Shown here: one piece after another, positions 17,269 to 24,244 of the stretch | How the letters are laid out: every line of letters begins with the position of its first letter | Numbering within the stretch: the stretch's first letter is position 1 | DNA from: Hyphomicrobiales bacterium | Lineage (GTDB): Bacteria > Pseudomonadota > Alphaproteobacteria > Rhizobiales > Methyloligellaceae | Direction of reading: 5' to 3' | Assembly (NCBI GenBank): GCA_028280515.1 | Contig: JANQLP010000138.1 | Location: 1-39,797 of the forward strand | Length of the DNA: 39,797 nucleotides | Position numbers and translations under genes: made by a program | Notes under the pieces: model-generated | Database searches by the model: none | The model's input: only the letters and a program-made list of their open reading frames with translations | What the model was told of the DNA's origin: nothing

Positions 17269-18321
17269 ATGCGCGGCGGCAACAAAGACAACCACCCGGC
17301 ATCGCTTCATATCGCGCTCGTTACGGACGCATGGGAGCCGCAGGTGAACGGCGTCGTGCATTCGCTGGGGCATGTCTGCAGCATTCTGCGGGCGAGAGGC
17401 GACAGGATCACCGTCATCCATCCGGGCCTGTTCCGCACCGTTCCCTGCCCCACCTATGCGGAGATCCGGCTGGCGGTCACGACGCCCCGGCGCGTGGGCC
17501 GGATGATCGAAGATGCCGCACCCGATGTTGTGCATGTTTCGACCGAGGGCCCGCTCGGGCGCAGCGCGCGGCATCACTGTCGCAAGGTAGGACGCGGCTT
17601 CACCACCAGCTACCACACCCGGTTTCCGGAGTATGTGAACGCACGCTTTCCCATCCCCAAGGCGTGGCTCTATCGCATTGTGCGGCGCTTTCACAATGAC
17701 GGCCTGGGCTGCATGGTTGCGACCGCGTCGTTGCGCGACGAGCTCAAGGCACGCGGCTTCGACAATCTGATGCACTGGCCCCGCGGCGTGGACGCGGACC
17801 GGTTCAAGCCGGCGAAAGAAAAGAGCTGCCATTTCAAGCGGCCGATCTTCCTGAATGTCGGCCGCGTCGCGGTGGAGAAGAACATCGAGGCCTTCGCCTC
17901 GCTGGACGTTCCCGGCACCAAGGTCGTCGTGGGCGACGGGCCGGCGCTGGAGCAGTTGAAGGACGCCTTTCCCGACGTGCGGTTTCTCGGCCAAAAGCGC
18001 GGCGTTGAACTGAGCCGCGCGTACGCCGAAGCCGACGTGTTCGTGTTCCCCAGCCTGACGGACACCTTCGGCAATGTGCTGCTCGAGGCGATGGCGTCCG
18101 GCCTCCCCGTCGCTGCCTATCCGGTCACCGGTCCCAAGGACGTTGTCCTCGACCCCAGGGCCGGTGTTCTCGATGAGGATCTGCAGCGCGCCGCACTTGC
18201 CGCCCTGGAGCTGAAGGCGGAGGACGCGCGTGCCTACGCCCTGACCTACAGCTGGGAAAACAGCGCGCGCATCTTTCGCGACAACATCCTGCAGGCGAAC
18301 GGCCTCGCGGCAAGTCCCTGA
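17269..18321 (+). CDS. GT4 glycosyltransferase, candidate diacylglycerol glycosyltransferase
   Basis: A 350-residue GT-B enzyme of family 4. The N-terminal acceptor domain starts with ALVTDAWEPQVNGVVHSLG. The C-terminal donor domain includes FLNVGRVAVEKNIEAF, VVVGDGPALEQLK and PSLTDTFGNVLLEAMASG, the nucleotide-sugar site, where Asp replaces the first Glu of the usual EX7E motif. Similar proteins include mannosyl- and diacylglycerol-glucosyl/glucuronosyl-transferases. Its position directly before a PlcP-like gene matches the agt-plcP pairing reported in phosphate-starved alphaproteobacteria, so glycolipid synthesis from DAG is the favoured role. This is inference from context; a mannosyltransferase for lipopolysaccharide is the main alternative. 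It is divergent from dgkA (125-bp gap). Confidence 0.72.
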   Translation: MRGGNKDNHPASLHIALVTDAWEPQVNGVVHSLGHVCSILRARGDRITVIHPGLFRTVPCPTYAEIRLAVTTPRRVGRMIEDAAPDVVHVSTEGPLGRSARHHCRKVGRGFTTSYHTRFPEYVNARFPIPKAWLYRIVRRFHNDGLGCMVATASLRDELKARGFDNLMHWPRGVDADRFKPAKEKSCHFKRPIFLNVGRVAVEKNIEAFASLDVPGTKVVVGDGPALEQLKDAFPDVRFLGQKRGVELSRAYAEADVFVFPSLTDTFGNVLLEAMASGLPVAAYPVTGPKDVVLDPRAGVLDEDLQRAALAALELKAEDARAYALTYSWENSARIFRDNILQANGLAASP

Positions 18322-18354
18322 GGTTGCGAAAAGGTTAACGATTGCCGGCCCGAA

Positions 18355-18372
18355 CTGTCACACGGGCTTCAC
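18355..18372 (+). promoter_or_regulatory. Pho-box-like site upstream of plcP
   Basis: CTGTCAC (18355-18361), four bases, then GCTTCAC (18366-18372) gives two 7-mers in an 11-bp repeat. This is the layout of the PhoB box CTGTCAT-N4-CTGTCAT used in rhizobia. The first half matches 6 of 7; the second is weak (TCA core only). A TTAGGT at 18383-18388, 10 bp after the box, could serve as the -10. It sits in the 98-bp gap before the PlcP-like gene, where phosphate control would make sense. Confidence 0.4.
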
Positions 18373-18419
18373 GCGAATCCAGTTAGGTGCGCGTGAAATC
18401 CCCCGGGTCGGGACGGAGC

Positions 18420-19226
18420 ATGACCTTGCAACACGATTCGCGTGAGCAATTCCGCGCCCTCTTCCTTTCAGATATCCACCTTGGCACGCGCGCCGCGCAG
18501 ACCGACGCGTTACTCGGTTTTCTGAGGCAGGCCGATGCCGAGGTCATCTATCTGATCGGCGACATCATCGACTTCTGGAAGGTTCGGCGCGGTGCTTACT
18601 GGCCTCAATCCCACAATGACGTTCTGCAGAAGCTGCTGCGCAAGGTCCGCAAGGGAACACGGCTCGTCTACATTCCCGGCAACCACGACGAAGCCCTGCG
18701 GGACTATGTCGACGTCCAGTTCGGCGGCATCGAAATTCACCGCCAGACCGTGCACGTGGCGAAGAACGGCCGCAGATATCTCATTCTCCACGGCGACGAG
18801 TTCGACGTCGTGCTCCGCACCGCCAAGTGGCTCGCCTTTCTGGGCGACAGAAGCTACGAGTTCGCCCTGCGGCTCAACGCGCCCCTCAACTGGATGCGGC
18901 GCAGGTTCGGCTTCGGCTACTGGTCGCTGTCCGCGTACCTGAAGTACCGGGTCAAACAGGCGGTCCAGTTCATCGGCGCCTTCGAGGATGCGGTCATACG
19001 CGAGGCGAGCCGCCGCGGTGTCGATGGCGTCATCTGCGGGCACATCCATCATGCCTCCGACCAGCGAGTCGGCCCGATCCATTACCTGAATTGCGGCGAC
19101 TGGGTCGAAAGCTGCACCGCGTTGGTGGAAACGCGGCAGGGCGAAATGAAACTCATCCGCTGGAATGACGCCGTCGCCGAAGCCGCACGGCCGGCGCGGC
19201 ATCCCGAACCCGCGGAAGCCGCCTGA
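18420..19226 (+). CDS. plcP: PlcP-like metallophosphoesterase (phospholipase C / LpxH-related family)
   Basis: The 268-residue protein is a calcineurin-like phosphoesterase with all metal-binding motifs: FLSDIHLG, GDIIDFW, PGNHDE, ILHGDEFD and GHIHH. This family (COG2908) is often labelled UDP-2,3-diacylglucosamine hydrolase. The same family holds PlcP of Sinorhizobium, an intracellular phospholipase C that frees diacylglycerol from phosphatidylcholine on phosphate starvation. Followed at once by btaA and btaB, PlcP activity is the more likely role here: it would supply the DAG for betaine lipid. ATG 18420 is chosen for GGACGGAG in front of it. A Pho-box-like site lies 48 bp upstream. An LpxH-type role remains possible. 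Confidence 0.78.
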   Translation: MTLQHDSREQFRALFLSDIHLGTRAAQTDALLGFLRQADAEVIYLIGDIIDFWKVRRGAYWPQSHNDVLQKLLRKVRKGTRLVYIPGNHDEALRDYVDVQFGGIEIHRQTVHVAKNGRRYLILHGDEFDVVLRTAKWLAFLGDRSYEFALRLNAPLNWMRRRFGFGYWSLSAYLKYRVKQAVQFIGAFEDAVIREASRRGVDGVICGHIHHASDQRVGPIHYLNCGDWVESCTALVETRQGEMKLIRWNDAVAEAARPARHPEPAEAA

Positions 19227-19266
19227 ACACCCAAATCATCAATACCAAGCCCAAGTGGAACACAAC

Positions 19267-20526
19267 GTGGCGACAACAGGGACACTCAAACGAACCAGCG
19301 CGCGGCTTCTCGACGACGCCGTGCATCAGAGTTCTCCGCTTTCGGCGGAGGGAATCCGCGAACGGCTGTTCACCCTCGCCTTCCGCGGTCTCGTTTATCC
19401 GCAAATCTGGGAAGACCCGGTGGTCGACCTGGAAGCGTTGCAGATCAGGCCGAGCGACCGGATGGTCGCCATCGCATCCGGCGGATGCAATGTGCTGAGC
19501 TATCTCTCCGCCAACCCGGCCCACATAACCGCCCTCGATCTGAACGTGGCGCACGTGGCGCTGAACCGGCTCAAGCGCTGCGCACTCAAGCGCCTCGACG
19601 ATCATGAGACGTTCTACCGGTTCTTCGGCGAAGCGAATTGCAGATCCAACGTGGCGGTCTACAGGCAACACCTGAAACCGCATCTGGACAGGGATACGCG
19701 CAAATACTGGGATGGACGGGATTTCACCGGACGCCGGCGCATCGGCCGGTTCGCACGCGGGTTCTACCGTTACGGCCTGCTGGGACGGTTCATCGGCACC
19801 TGCCACCTGGCGGCGCGAATGTTCGGCGTCAGGTTCGACGATCTTCTCAATGCGAGCGACCGCAATGAACAACGCGCCATCTTCGAGCAGACGCTCTCGC
19901 CATTGTTCGAGCATCGCCTTGTTCGCTGGACACTGAGCCGGCCGCTGTCGCTGTTCGGGCTCGGCATACCGCCGGCGCAGTACCGGGCGCTGGCCGGCAA
20001 CCATCCCGGCGGCATGGCGGCAGTCGTCAAGGAGCGCCTGGAGCAACTCGCCTGTGGCGAGGAGATCAGCAAGAACTACTTCGCCTGGCAGGCGTTCGGC
20101 CGCGCCTACCCGCCCGTGGGCCGCGGCGAGGTCCCGCCCTATCTGGCGCCTGAGAGTTTTGACGATATCAGGGGACGCGCCCACCGTGTCGACGTCCGGC
20201 TCCTCTCCTTCCACGACTTTCTGGAAAGCCAGGACGCCGGAAGCCTCGACTGTTACGTGCTGCTCGATGCCCAGGACTGGATGACGCCCGAGGCTCTGAA
20301 CGAGCTGTGGCAAGAAATCACCCGCACCGCGCGCCCCGGAGCCCGTGTCATCTTCCGTACTGCGGCCCGCGAGACGCTGCTGCCGGGCAAGGTCGACGCG
20401 GATATCCTGTCGCGCTGGACCTACGAGGAGTACATCTCGAAAGAACTGACACAGCGCGACCGCTCCGCCATCTATGGCGGTTTCCACCTGTACGTCGCGA
20501 AGGGGCATACCAATGGAGCTGGTTAG
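19267..20526 (+). CDS. btaA: SAM:diacylglycerol 3-amino-3-carboxypropyltransferase
   Basis: A DUF3419-family protein of about 419 residues. The N-terminal part has LVYPQIWEDPVVDLEAL and the SAM-binding ASGGCNVLSYLS, then ALDLNVAHVALNRLK. A second conserved block (ISKNYFAWQAFGRAY) and a final LLDAQDWMTPEALNELW / ARVIFRTAA segment follow. BtaA transfers the aminobutyryl group of SAM to diacylglycerol, making diacylglycerylhomoserine, the precursor of the phosphorus-free betaine lipid DGTS. The start is uncertain: GTG 19267 (preceded by GGAA) or GTG 19255; the first ATG in frame (19165) would overlap plcP by 62 bp. The end overlaps btaB by 14 bp, so the two are translationally coupled. Confidence 0.9.
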   Translation: MATTGTLKRTSARLLDDAVHQSSPLSAEGIRERLFTLAFRGLVYPQIWEDPVVDLEALQIRPSDRMVAIASGGCNVLSYLSANPAHITALDLNVAHVALNRLKRCALKRLDDHETFYRFFGEANCRSNVAVYRQHLKPHLDRDTRKYWDGRDFTGRRRIGRFARGFYRYGLLGRFIGTCHLAARMFGVRFDDLLNASDRNEQRAIFEQTLSPLFEHRLVRWTLSRPLSLFGLGIPPAQYRALAGNHPGGMAAVVKERLEQLACGEEISKNYFAWQAFGRAYPPVGRGEVPPYLAPESFDDIRGRAHRVDVRLLSFHDFLESQDAGSLDCYVLLDAQDWMTPEALNELWQEITRTARPGARVIFRTAARETLLPGKVDADILSRWTYEEYISKELTQRDRSAIYGGFHLYVAKGHTNGAG

Positions 20527-21169
20527 CGCCGCCGACGCCGCACGGATGGATGAAATCTACCGCTACCAGCGGTTCATCTATGATGTGACGCGCCGCTATT
20601 ATCTGCTCGGGCGCACCGAGCTGATCCGGGGCCTGAAACCGCCCAAAGAGGCCCGCGTTCTCGAGGTCGGCTGCGGCACGGCGTGGAATCTGATCCGTGC
20701 GTCCCGCTGTTATCCCGATTGCCGGCTTTACGGCATCGACATTTCGACGGAGATGCTGCAAAGCGCGGGGCGCGCCATCGATCGCGCCGGGCTGCGGGAC
20801 CGGATCTCGCTGGCCGTGGGCGACGCAACGGAATTCGACCCGCACAAGACCTTCGGCATCCCACAGTTCGATTGCGTGTTCGTCTCCTACGCGGTTTCGA
20901 TGATCCCCGACTGGACGCGGGTTCTTGGCGCCGCGGAGCGTGTTCTCTCGCCCACGGGGCGCATACATCTTGTCGATTTCGGCCAATGCGACCGTCTTCC
21001 CAAGGTGTTCCGGCAACTGCTGTTTGCATGGCTGGCGCGGTTCTCCGTGACGCCACGGCAGAATATCGAAAGCCATCTCGCCGAATTTGCGCGCGAGTCC
21101 GGGTTCAACCTGGAGTTTAGGCAGCTCTACCGTGGGTATGCGGTCCGTGCCGCACTCTCGCGCGCCTGA
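20513..21169 (+). CDS. btaB: Diacylglycerylhomoserine N-methyltransferase
   Basis: The 218-residue class I SAM methyltransferase begins with the BtaB-like MDEIYRYQRFIYDVTRRYYLLGR. Motif I is VLEVGCGTAWNLI, motif II LYGIDISTEML, then QFDCVFVSYAVSMIPDW and TGRIHLVDFGQCD. BtaB methylates the amino group of diacylglycerylhomoserine three times to give DGTS, a betaine lipid replacing phosphatidylcholine when phosphate is scarce. ATG 20513 lies within the last codons of btaA. The two complete the pathway from the DAG released by the PlcP-like enzyme upstream. No terminator is evident downstream before the ECF promoter at 21267. Confidence 0.9.
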   Translation: MELVSAADAARMDEIYRYQRFIYDVTRRYYLLGRTELIRGLKPPKEARVLEVGCGTAWNLIRASRCYPDCRLYGIDISTEMLQSAGRAIDRAGLRDRISLAVGDATEFDPHKTFGIPQFDCVFVSYAVSMIPDWTRVLGAAERVLSPTGRIHLVDFGQCDRLPKVFRQLLFAWLARFSVTPRQNIESHLAEFARESGFNLEFRQLYRGYAVRAALSRA

Positions 21170-21266
21170 AGTCGAGTTTCTTCCCCAATAATCAATTAGC
21201 TATGGTGTCCTTCGACTCTGGTCCGAAGCCGCGGCTCAGTCTACCATCGCGTATTGCCCGGCAGCT

Positions 21267-21294
21267 TTGAACCTTTTCCGCCGTTCAAGCGACT
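21267..21294 (+). promoter_or_regulatory. ECF promoter of the sigma operon (autoregulation)
   Basis: TTGAACC (21267-21273), 15 bp, GCGACT (21289-21294). The same two elements at the same distance lie before both paralogous secreted-protein genes (24152 and 26222). The GAAC-type -35 element is typical of ECF sigma factors. The distance from the -35 to the sigma ATG is 60 bp. The match makes self-activation of the operon very likely. Confidence 0.8.
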
Positions 21295-21326
21295 TAAGAT
21301 CGTATGGCGGGCCATGGAGCCCAGAA

Positions 21327-21890
21327 ATGACACGCGCAGACCCGGATCGGGACCTGATTGCACGAACGGCGGCGAAAGACCGCGCGGCCATGCACGCGCT
21401 GTTTGCACGCCACAATGTGCGGGTTTTCAGATTCCTGATGGGACGCGTCAGAAACGAAGCGACCGCGGAGGAGCTGACGAATGAAGTGTTTCTGGAGGTC
21501 TGGCGTCAGGCCAGCAGGTACGAGGGCCGCGCGGCGGTCTCCACGTGGCTTCTGGCGATCGCGCACAACAAGGCCATGAGCCTGATGCGCAAGAGGTCGG
21601 AGGACGCGCTTGAGGATGAGGTGGCGGAACAGGTCGCCGATGCGGGTGACGATCCGGAACTGAGCGCGCAGAAGCGCTCAAAGGCGCAAGTGATGCGCGA
21701 CGTGATCGAGACGCTGTCGGACGAACACCGCGAGGTGATCGACCTGGTCTACTACAACGAGAAGTCCGTTCGTGAGGTGTCGGAGATTGTCGGCATACCC
21801 GAGGCGACGGTGAAGACGAGAATGCATTATGCCCGCAAGAAACTGGGCGAATTGATGCGAGACGCGGGAATTGACCGAGGTTGGCCATGA
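21327..21890 (+). CDS. ECF-type RNA polymerase sigma factor
   Basis: The 187-residue protein has region 2 at about 20-90 (LFARHNVRVFRFLMGRVRNEATAEELTNEVFLEVW, the core-binding and -10-reading part, with ARRY-type RQASRYEGRAAVSTWLLAIAHN). Region 4 is at about 125-180 (VMRDVIETLSDEHREVIDLVYY, then an HTH VREVSEIVGIPEATVKTRM). ATG 21327 is chosen for GGAG 7 nt upstream. The stop overlaps the anti-sigma start (ATGA), the classic sigma/anti-sigma coupling. The promoter carries the motif shared with two downstream genes, so its likely regulon is visible in this window. The stimulus is unknown; I infer an envelope stress or a protease-dependent signal. Confidence 0.93.
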   Translation: MTRADPDRDLIARTAAKDRAAMHALFARHNVRVFRFLMGRVRNEATAEELTNEVFLEVWRQASRYEGRAAVSTWLLAIAHNKAMSLMRKRSEDALEDEVAEQVADAGDDPELSAQKRSKAQVMRDVIETLSDEHREVIDLVYYNEKSVREVSEIVGIPEATVKTRMHYARKKLGELMRDAGIDRGWP

Positions 21891-22579
21891 GCAACGAGAA
21901 CACGAACAACGCCGAGCGCGAGGACATCGAAGCCCTCCTGCCCTGGTACGAGCAGGGCCGGCTCGATGCGCGCGACACCAAGCGTGTCGAGGACTATCTC
22001 GCCGCGCATCCGGAGATGGAAAGCCAGATCTCGCTGATTGCCGAAGAACGCGGCGAGGCCGTGCTTCTGAACGAAGCCCGTGGTGCGCCGGGTGCGGGTG
22101 CACTCGACCGGCTGATGGCGAGCATCGAGGAAGAGGAACGCGATAGTCCCTCGCTGGCGGCCATGAAGCCCGCCCTGAAGGGCTGGATGTCGAAACTGTT
22201 CGGCGCGCCCGTTCCGGCGCCGCTGCAATGGGCGACAACGGCCGCCGCGGTCGTGATCGTCGCGCAAGGCGTCGCCCTCGGCGTCTTGATGACGTCGGAC
22301 GTGACACCTGGACCGGGCTACGAAACGGCGTCCGGTCCGGCGCAGAAGGCCGCGTCCGGCAGCTTTGCCCTGGTGCAGTTCGGGCAGGACGCGACGGCGG
22401 AGCAGATCAACGGACTGTTAACCGAAATGGGACTTTCGATCGTCGACGGACCCAAGCCCGGCGGCATGTACAAGGTCCGCCTGTCCGGCAAGACACTGGA
22501 AGATTCGAAACGCGATACCATATTAAACGAATTGCTGTCGCACGAGGGACTGGTCGAGATGGCAGTCCCGGCGGAGTAG
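21887..22579 (+). CDS. Transmembrane anti-sigma factor with propeptide-like periplasmic domain
   Basis: The 230-residue protein has a cytoplasmic N-terminus (about 10-65: DIEALLPWYEQGRLDARDTKRVEDYL) resembling anti-sigma domains but without the His-Cys zinc motif. One membrane helix (about 115-135) and a periplasmic domain (about 159-228) follow. The last shows strand-helix-strand-strand-helix-strand: ALVQF, AEQINGLLTEMG, LSIVDGP, MYKVRLS, DTILNELLSHEG, LVEMAVP. That order is the inhibitor-I9/subtilase-propeptide type, and the next gene encodes a subtilase whose propeptide reads the same way. It should hold the sigma factor at the membrane until an extracytoplasmic signal releases it. It overlaps sigma by 4 bp and the protease starts 6 bp after it. 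Confidence 0.85.
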   Translation: MSNENTNNAEREDIEALLPWYEQGRLDARDTKRVEDYLAAHPEMESQISLIAEERGEAVLLNEARGAPGAGALDRLMASIEEEERDSPSLAAMKPALKGWMSKLFGAPVPAPLQWATTAAAVVIVAQGVALGVLMTSDVTPGPGYETASGPAQKAASGSFALVQFGQDATAEQINGLLTEMGLSIVDGPKPGGMYKVRLSGKTLEDSKRDTILNELLSHEGLVEMAVPAE

Positions 22580-22585
22580 GCTCGG

Positions 22586-24091
22586 ATGAAGACGCAGACC
22601 ACAGTTGCGCGTAGATTTGCAGTGGCGGCCGGACTCTGCGCGGGCGTATCAACGCTCATTTTTCTGGCAAGCGATACTGCAAATGCGCAACGCGTCCCGA
22701 ACACCGGCACGCCCGGACAGGTCAACCCCAACCCGAACCGCGGCGGCGGTGGCGGCATCAGTGTTCCAGGCGCGGTCGGAATCGGCCTGGGTATTCTCGG
22801 GGCGATCAACAGCCAGCCATCCTACGGCGCACCTCCGCGGCGGATCCAACCGCCCAAGAAGCGCATCAGGAAAAAGACGGTCAGAAAGAAGACGGTGAAG
22901 CCGAAGCGCACGGTCCGGCGCACGCCGCAGCGACGCCGCGCGCCCGTGGCGGTCGCACAGCGTATTCCGCAGTTCATCGCGAACGAGGTTCTGGTGCTGA
23001 TGGCGCCGAACCAGCCCGCAGGTGCGGACACCGCGGTGGCGCAGACCTTCAATCTCTCCCTCGTGGAATCGAACGAGATCGCGGTTCTCGATGCACGGAT
23101 CGTCCGGTACAGGTTCTCCGACAACCGCCAGCTGCCGCAGGTGATCTCCGCACTGACCGCCGATCCGCGTGTTGAGGGCGTCCAGCCGAACAACTGGTAT
23201 CTCTCTGTGGCCGGGAAGAAGCGCAAGAAGACCGCGAGCCAATATGCGCTGGCCAAGCTCGGGATCGACCGCGCGCACCAGCTTGCACAAGGACACGGTG
23301 TTCCCGTCGCCATGATCGATACCGGCGTGGACGGAACCCACCCCACGCTTGCGAAATCGGTTCACATGACATTCGACGCGGTCGGGAACGGCATCCCGAA
23401 GGCGCAGAACCACGGCACCGCGATCGCCGGCGTGATCGCCGGCAAGGGGAAGGTGAAAGGTATTGCGCCGGCAGCACAGCTTTTCGCCGCGCGCGCGTTC
23501 TACATGCACAAGCAATACAAGCGTCCGATGACCAGCAGCATGATCCTGCTGAAGGCTATCGACTGGTCACACGCCAACGGGGCGCGGGTGTTCAACATGA
23601 GCTTCGCCGGGCCGTACGATCCGATGGTGAAGAAGGCCCTTGAGCATGTTCATGAAAACGGCGCAATCCTCGTCGCCGCCGCCGGCAATGGCGGCCCGAA
23701 GGCACCACCGGCCTATCCTGCGGCCTATTCCCACGTCATTGCCATCACCGCGCATGATGCCAAGGACAAGCTCTACCCCCATGCCAACCGCGGCAACCAT
23801 CTGACCGTGGCCGCGCCCGGCGTGAACGTCTTCGTGCCGAAACTCAAGAAGAGCTACGGGTTCTCATCCGGCACGTCGGTCGCGGCGGCGCACGTCAGCG
23901 GCATCATCGCCCTGCTCCTTGAGCGGCGCCCTGACGCGACATCGGAAGAGATCGTGCAAGCCCTTCAGAGCTCCGCCCACGACCTTGGCAAGAAGGGGCA
24001 CGACCCCGAGTTCGGCGCCGGGCGCGCCGATGCCTACGCCTCTCTGATGTCCATGACCGGCACGGACGTGGTGCTCTCCAGCGGTCAGTAG
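22586..24091 (+). CDS. Secreted subtilisin-like serine protease (S8) of the sigma operon
   Basis: The 501-residue protein has a signal peptide (about 1-34, ending ANAQ) and a Gly/Pro-rich stretch. A very basic segment follows (about 85-118: KKRIRKKTVRKKTVKPKR...), then an I9-like propeptide (about 133-203) and a second basic cluster (KKRKK, 211-215). The complete S8 domain has D245 in MIDTGVDGTHP, H276 in NHGTAIAGVIAG, N368 in AAAGNGG and S431 in SSGTSVAAAH. All catalytic residues are present, so it should be active in the periplasm or on the surface. The basic segments may be self-cleavage sites or bind the envelope. It is the third gene of the sigma operon and may feed back on the anti-sigma factor. 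Confidence 0.93.
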   Translation: MKTQTTVARRFAVAAGLCAGVSTLIFLASDTANAQRVPNTGTPGQVNPNPNRGGGGGISVPGAVGIGLGILGAINSQPSYGAPPRRIQPPKKRIRKKTVRKKTVKPKRTVRRTPQRRRAPVAVAQRIPQFIANEVLVLMAPNQPAGADTAVAQTFNLSLVESNEIAVLDARIVRYRFSDNRQLPQVISALTADPRVEGVQPNNWYLSVAGKKRKKTASQYALAKLGIDRAHQLAQGHGVPVAMIDTGVDGTHPTLAKSVHMTFDAVGNGIPKAQNHGTAIAGVIAGKGKVKGIAPAAQLFAARAFYMHKQYKRPMTSSMILLKAIDWSHANGARVFNMSFAGPYDPMVKKALEHVHENGAILVAAAGNGGPKAPPAYPAAYSHVIAITAHDAKDKLYPHANRGNHLTVAAPGVNVFVPKLKKSYGFSSGTSVAAAHVSGIIALLLERRPDATSEEIVQALQSSAHDLGKKGHDPEFGAGRADAYASLMSMTGTDVVLSSGQ

Positions 24092-24151
24092 GCCGCCTAA
24101 CGTCAATCCCTTAAGTTTGACCGGGATGCCGCGAGAAAAATCGCGTGCGCC

Positions 24152-24179
24152 TTGAACCTTTCTCCGTCCCAACGCGACT
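24152..24179 (+). promoter_or_regulatory. ECF promoter upstream of exported paralog A
   Basis: TTGAACC (24152-24158), 15 bp, GCGACT (24174-24179), the same as at 21267 and 26222. It lies 60 bp after the protease stop, so paralog A has its own sigma-dependent promoter. The transcript would have a leader of about 55-60 nt containing a hairpin (24193-24199 with 24205-24211). Confidence 0.8.
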
Positions 24180-24244
24180 GATGCTGGAGTCCGCGGCGAG
24201 CCTATCGCCGCGATTGCGAGCACATTTCGGACGGAGAAAGACAA
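24152..24244 (+). repeat. Promoter-leader segment duplicated at 26222-26312
   Basis: This 93-bp segment and its 91-bp counterpart at 26222-26312 share the promoter, the GACTGATGC block after it, a GC-rich hairpin (7-bp stem 24193-24199/24205-24211; 6-bp stem 26263-26268/26276-26281), an ATTGC-AGCA block, and a CGGACGGAGA ribosome-binding region. The paralogous genes were therefore copied together with their control region. The hairpin sequence differs but the structure is kept. Confidence 0.65.

Noticed and set aside
21170-21217. AGTCGA ... TCGACT inverted repeat after btaB
   Set aside because: Short arms with a 36-nt loop; expected by chance.
24130-24145. CGCGA/TCGCG hairpin after the protease gene
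   Set aside because: Only 5 bp, no T-run; weak as a terminator.
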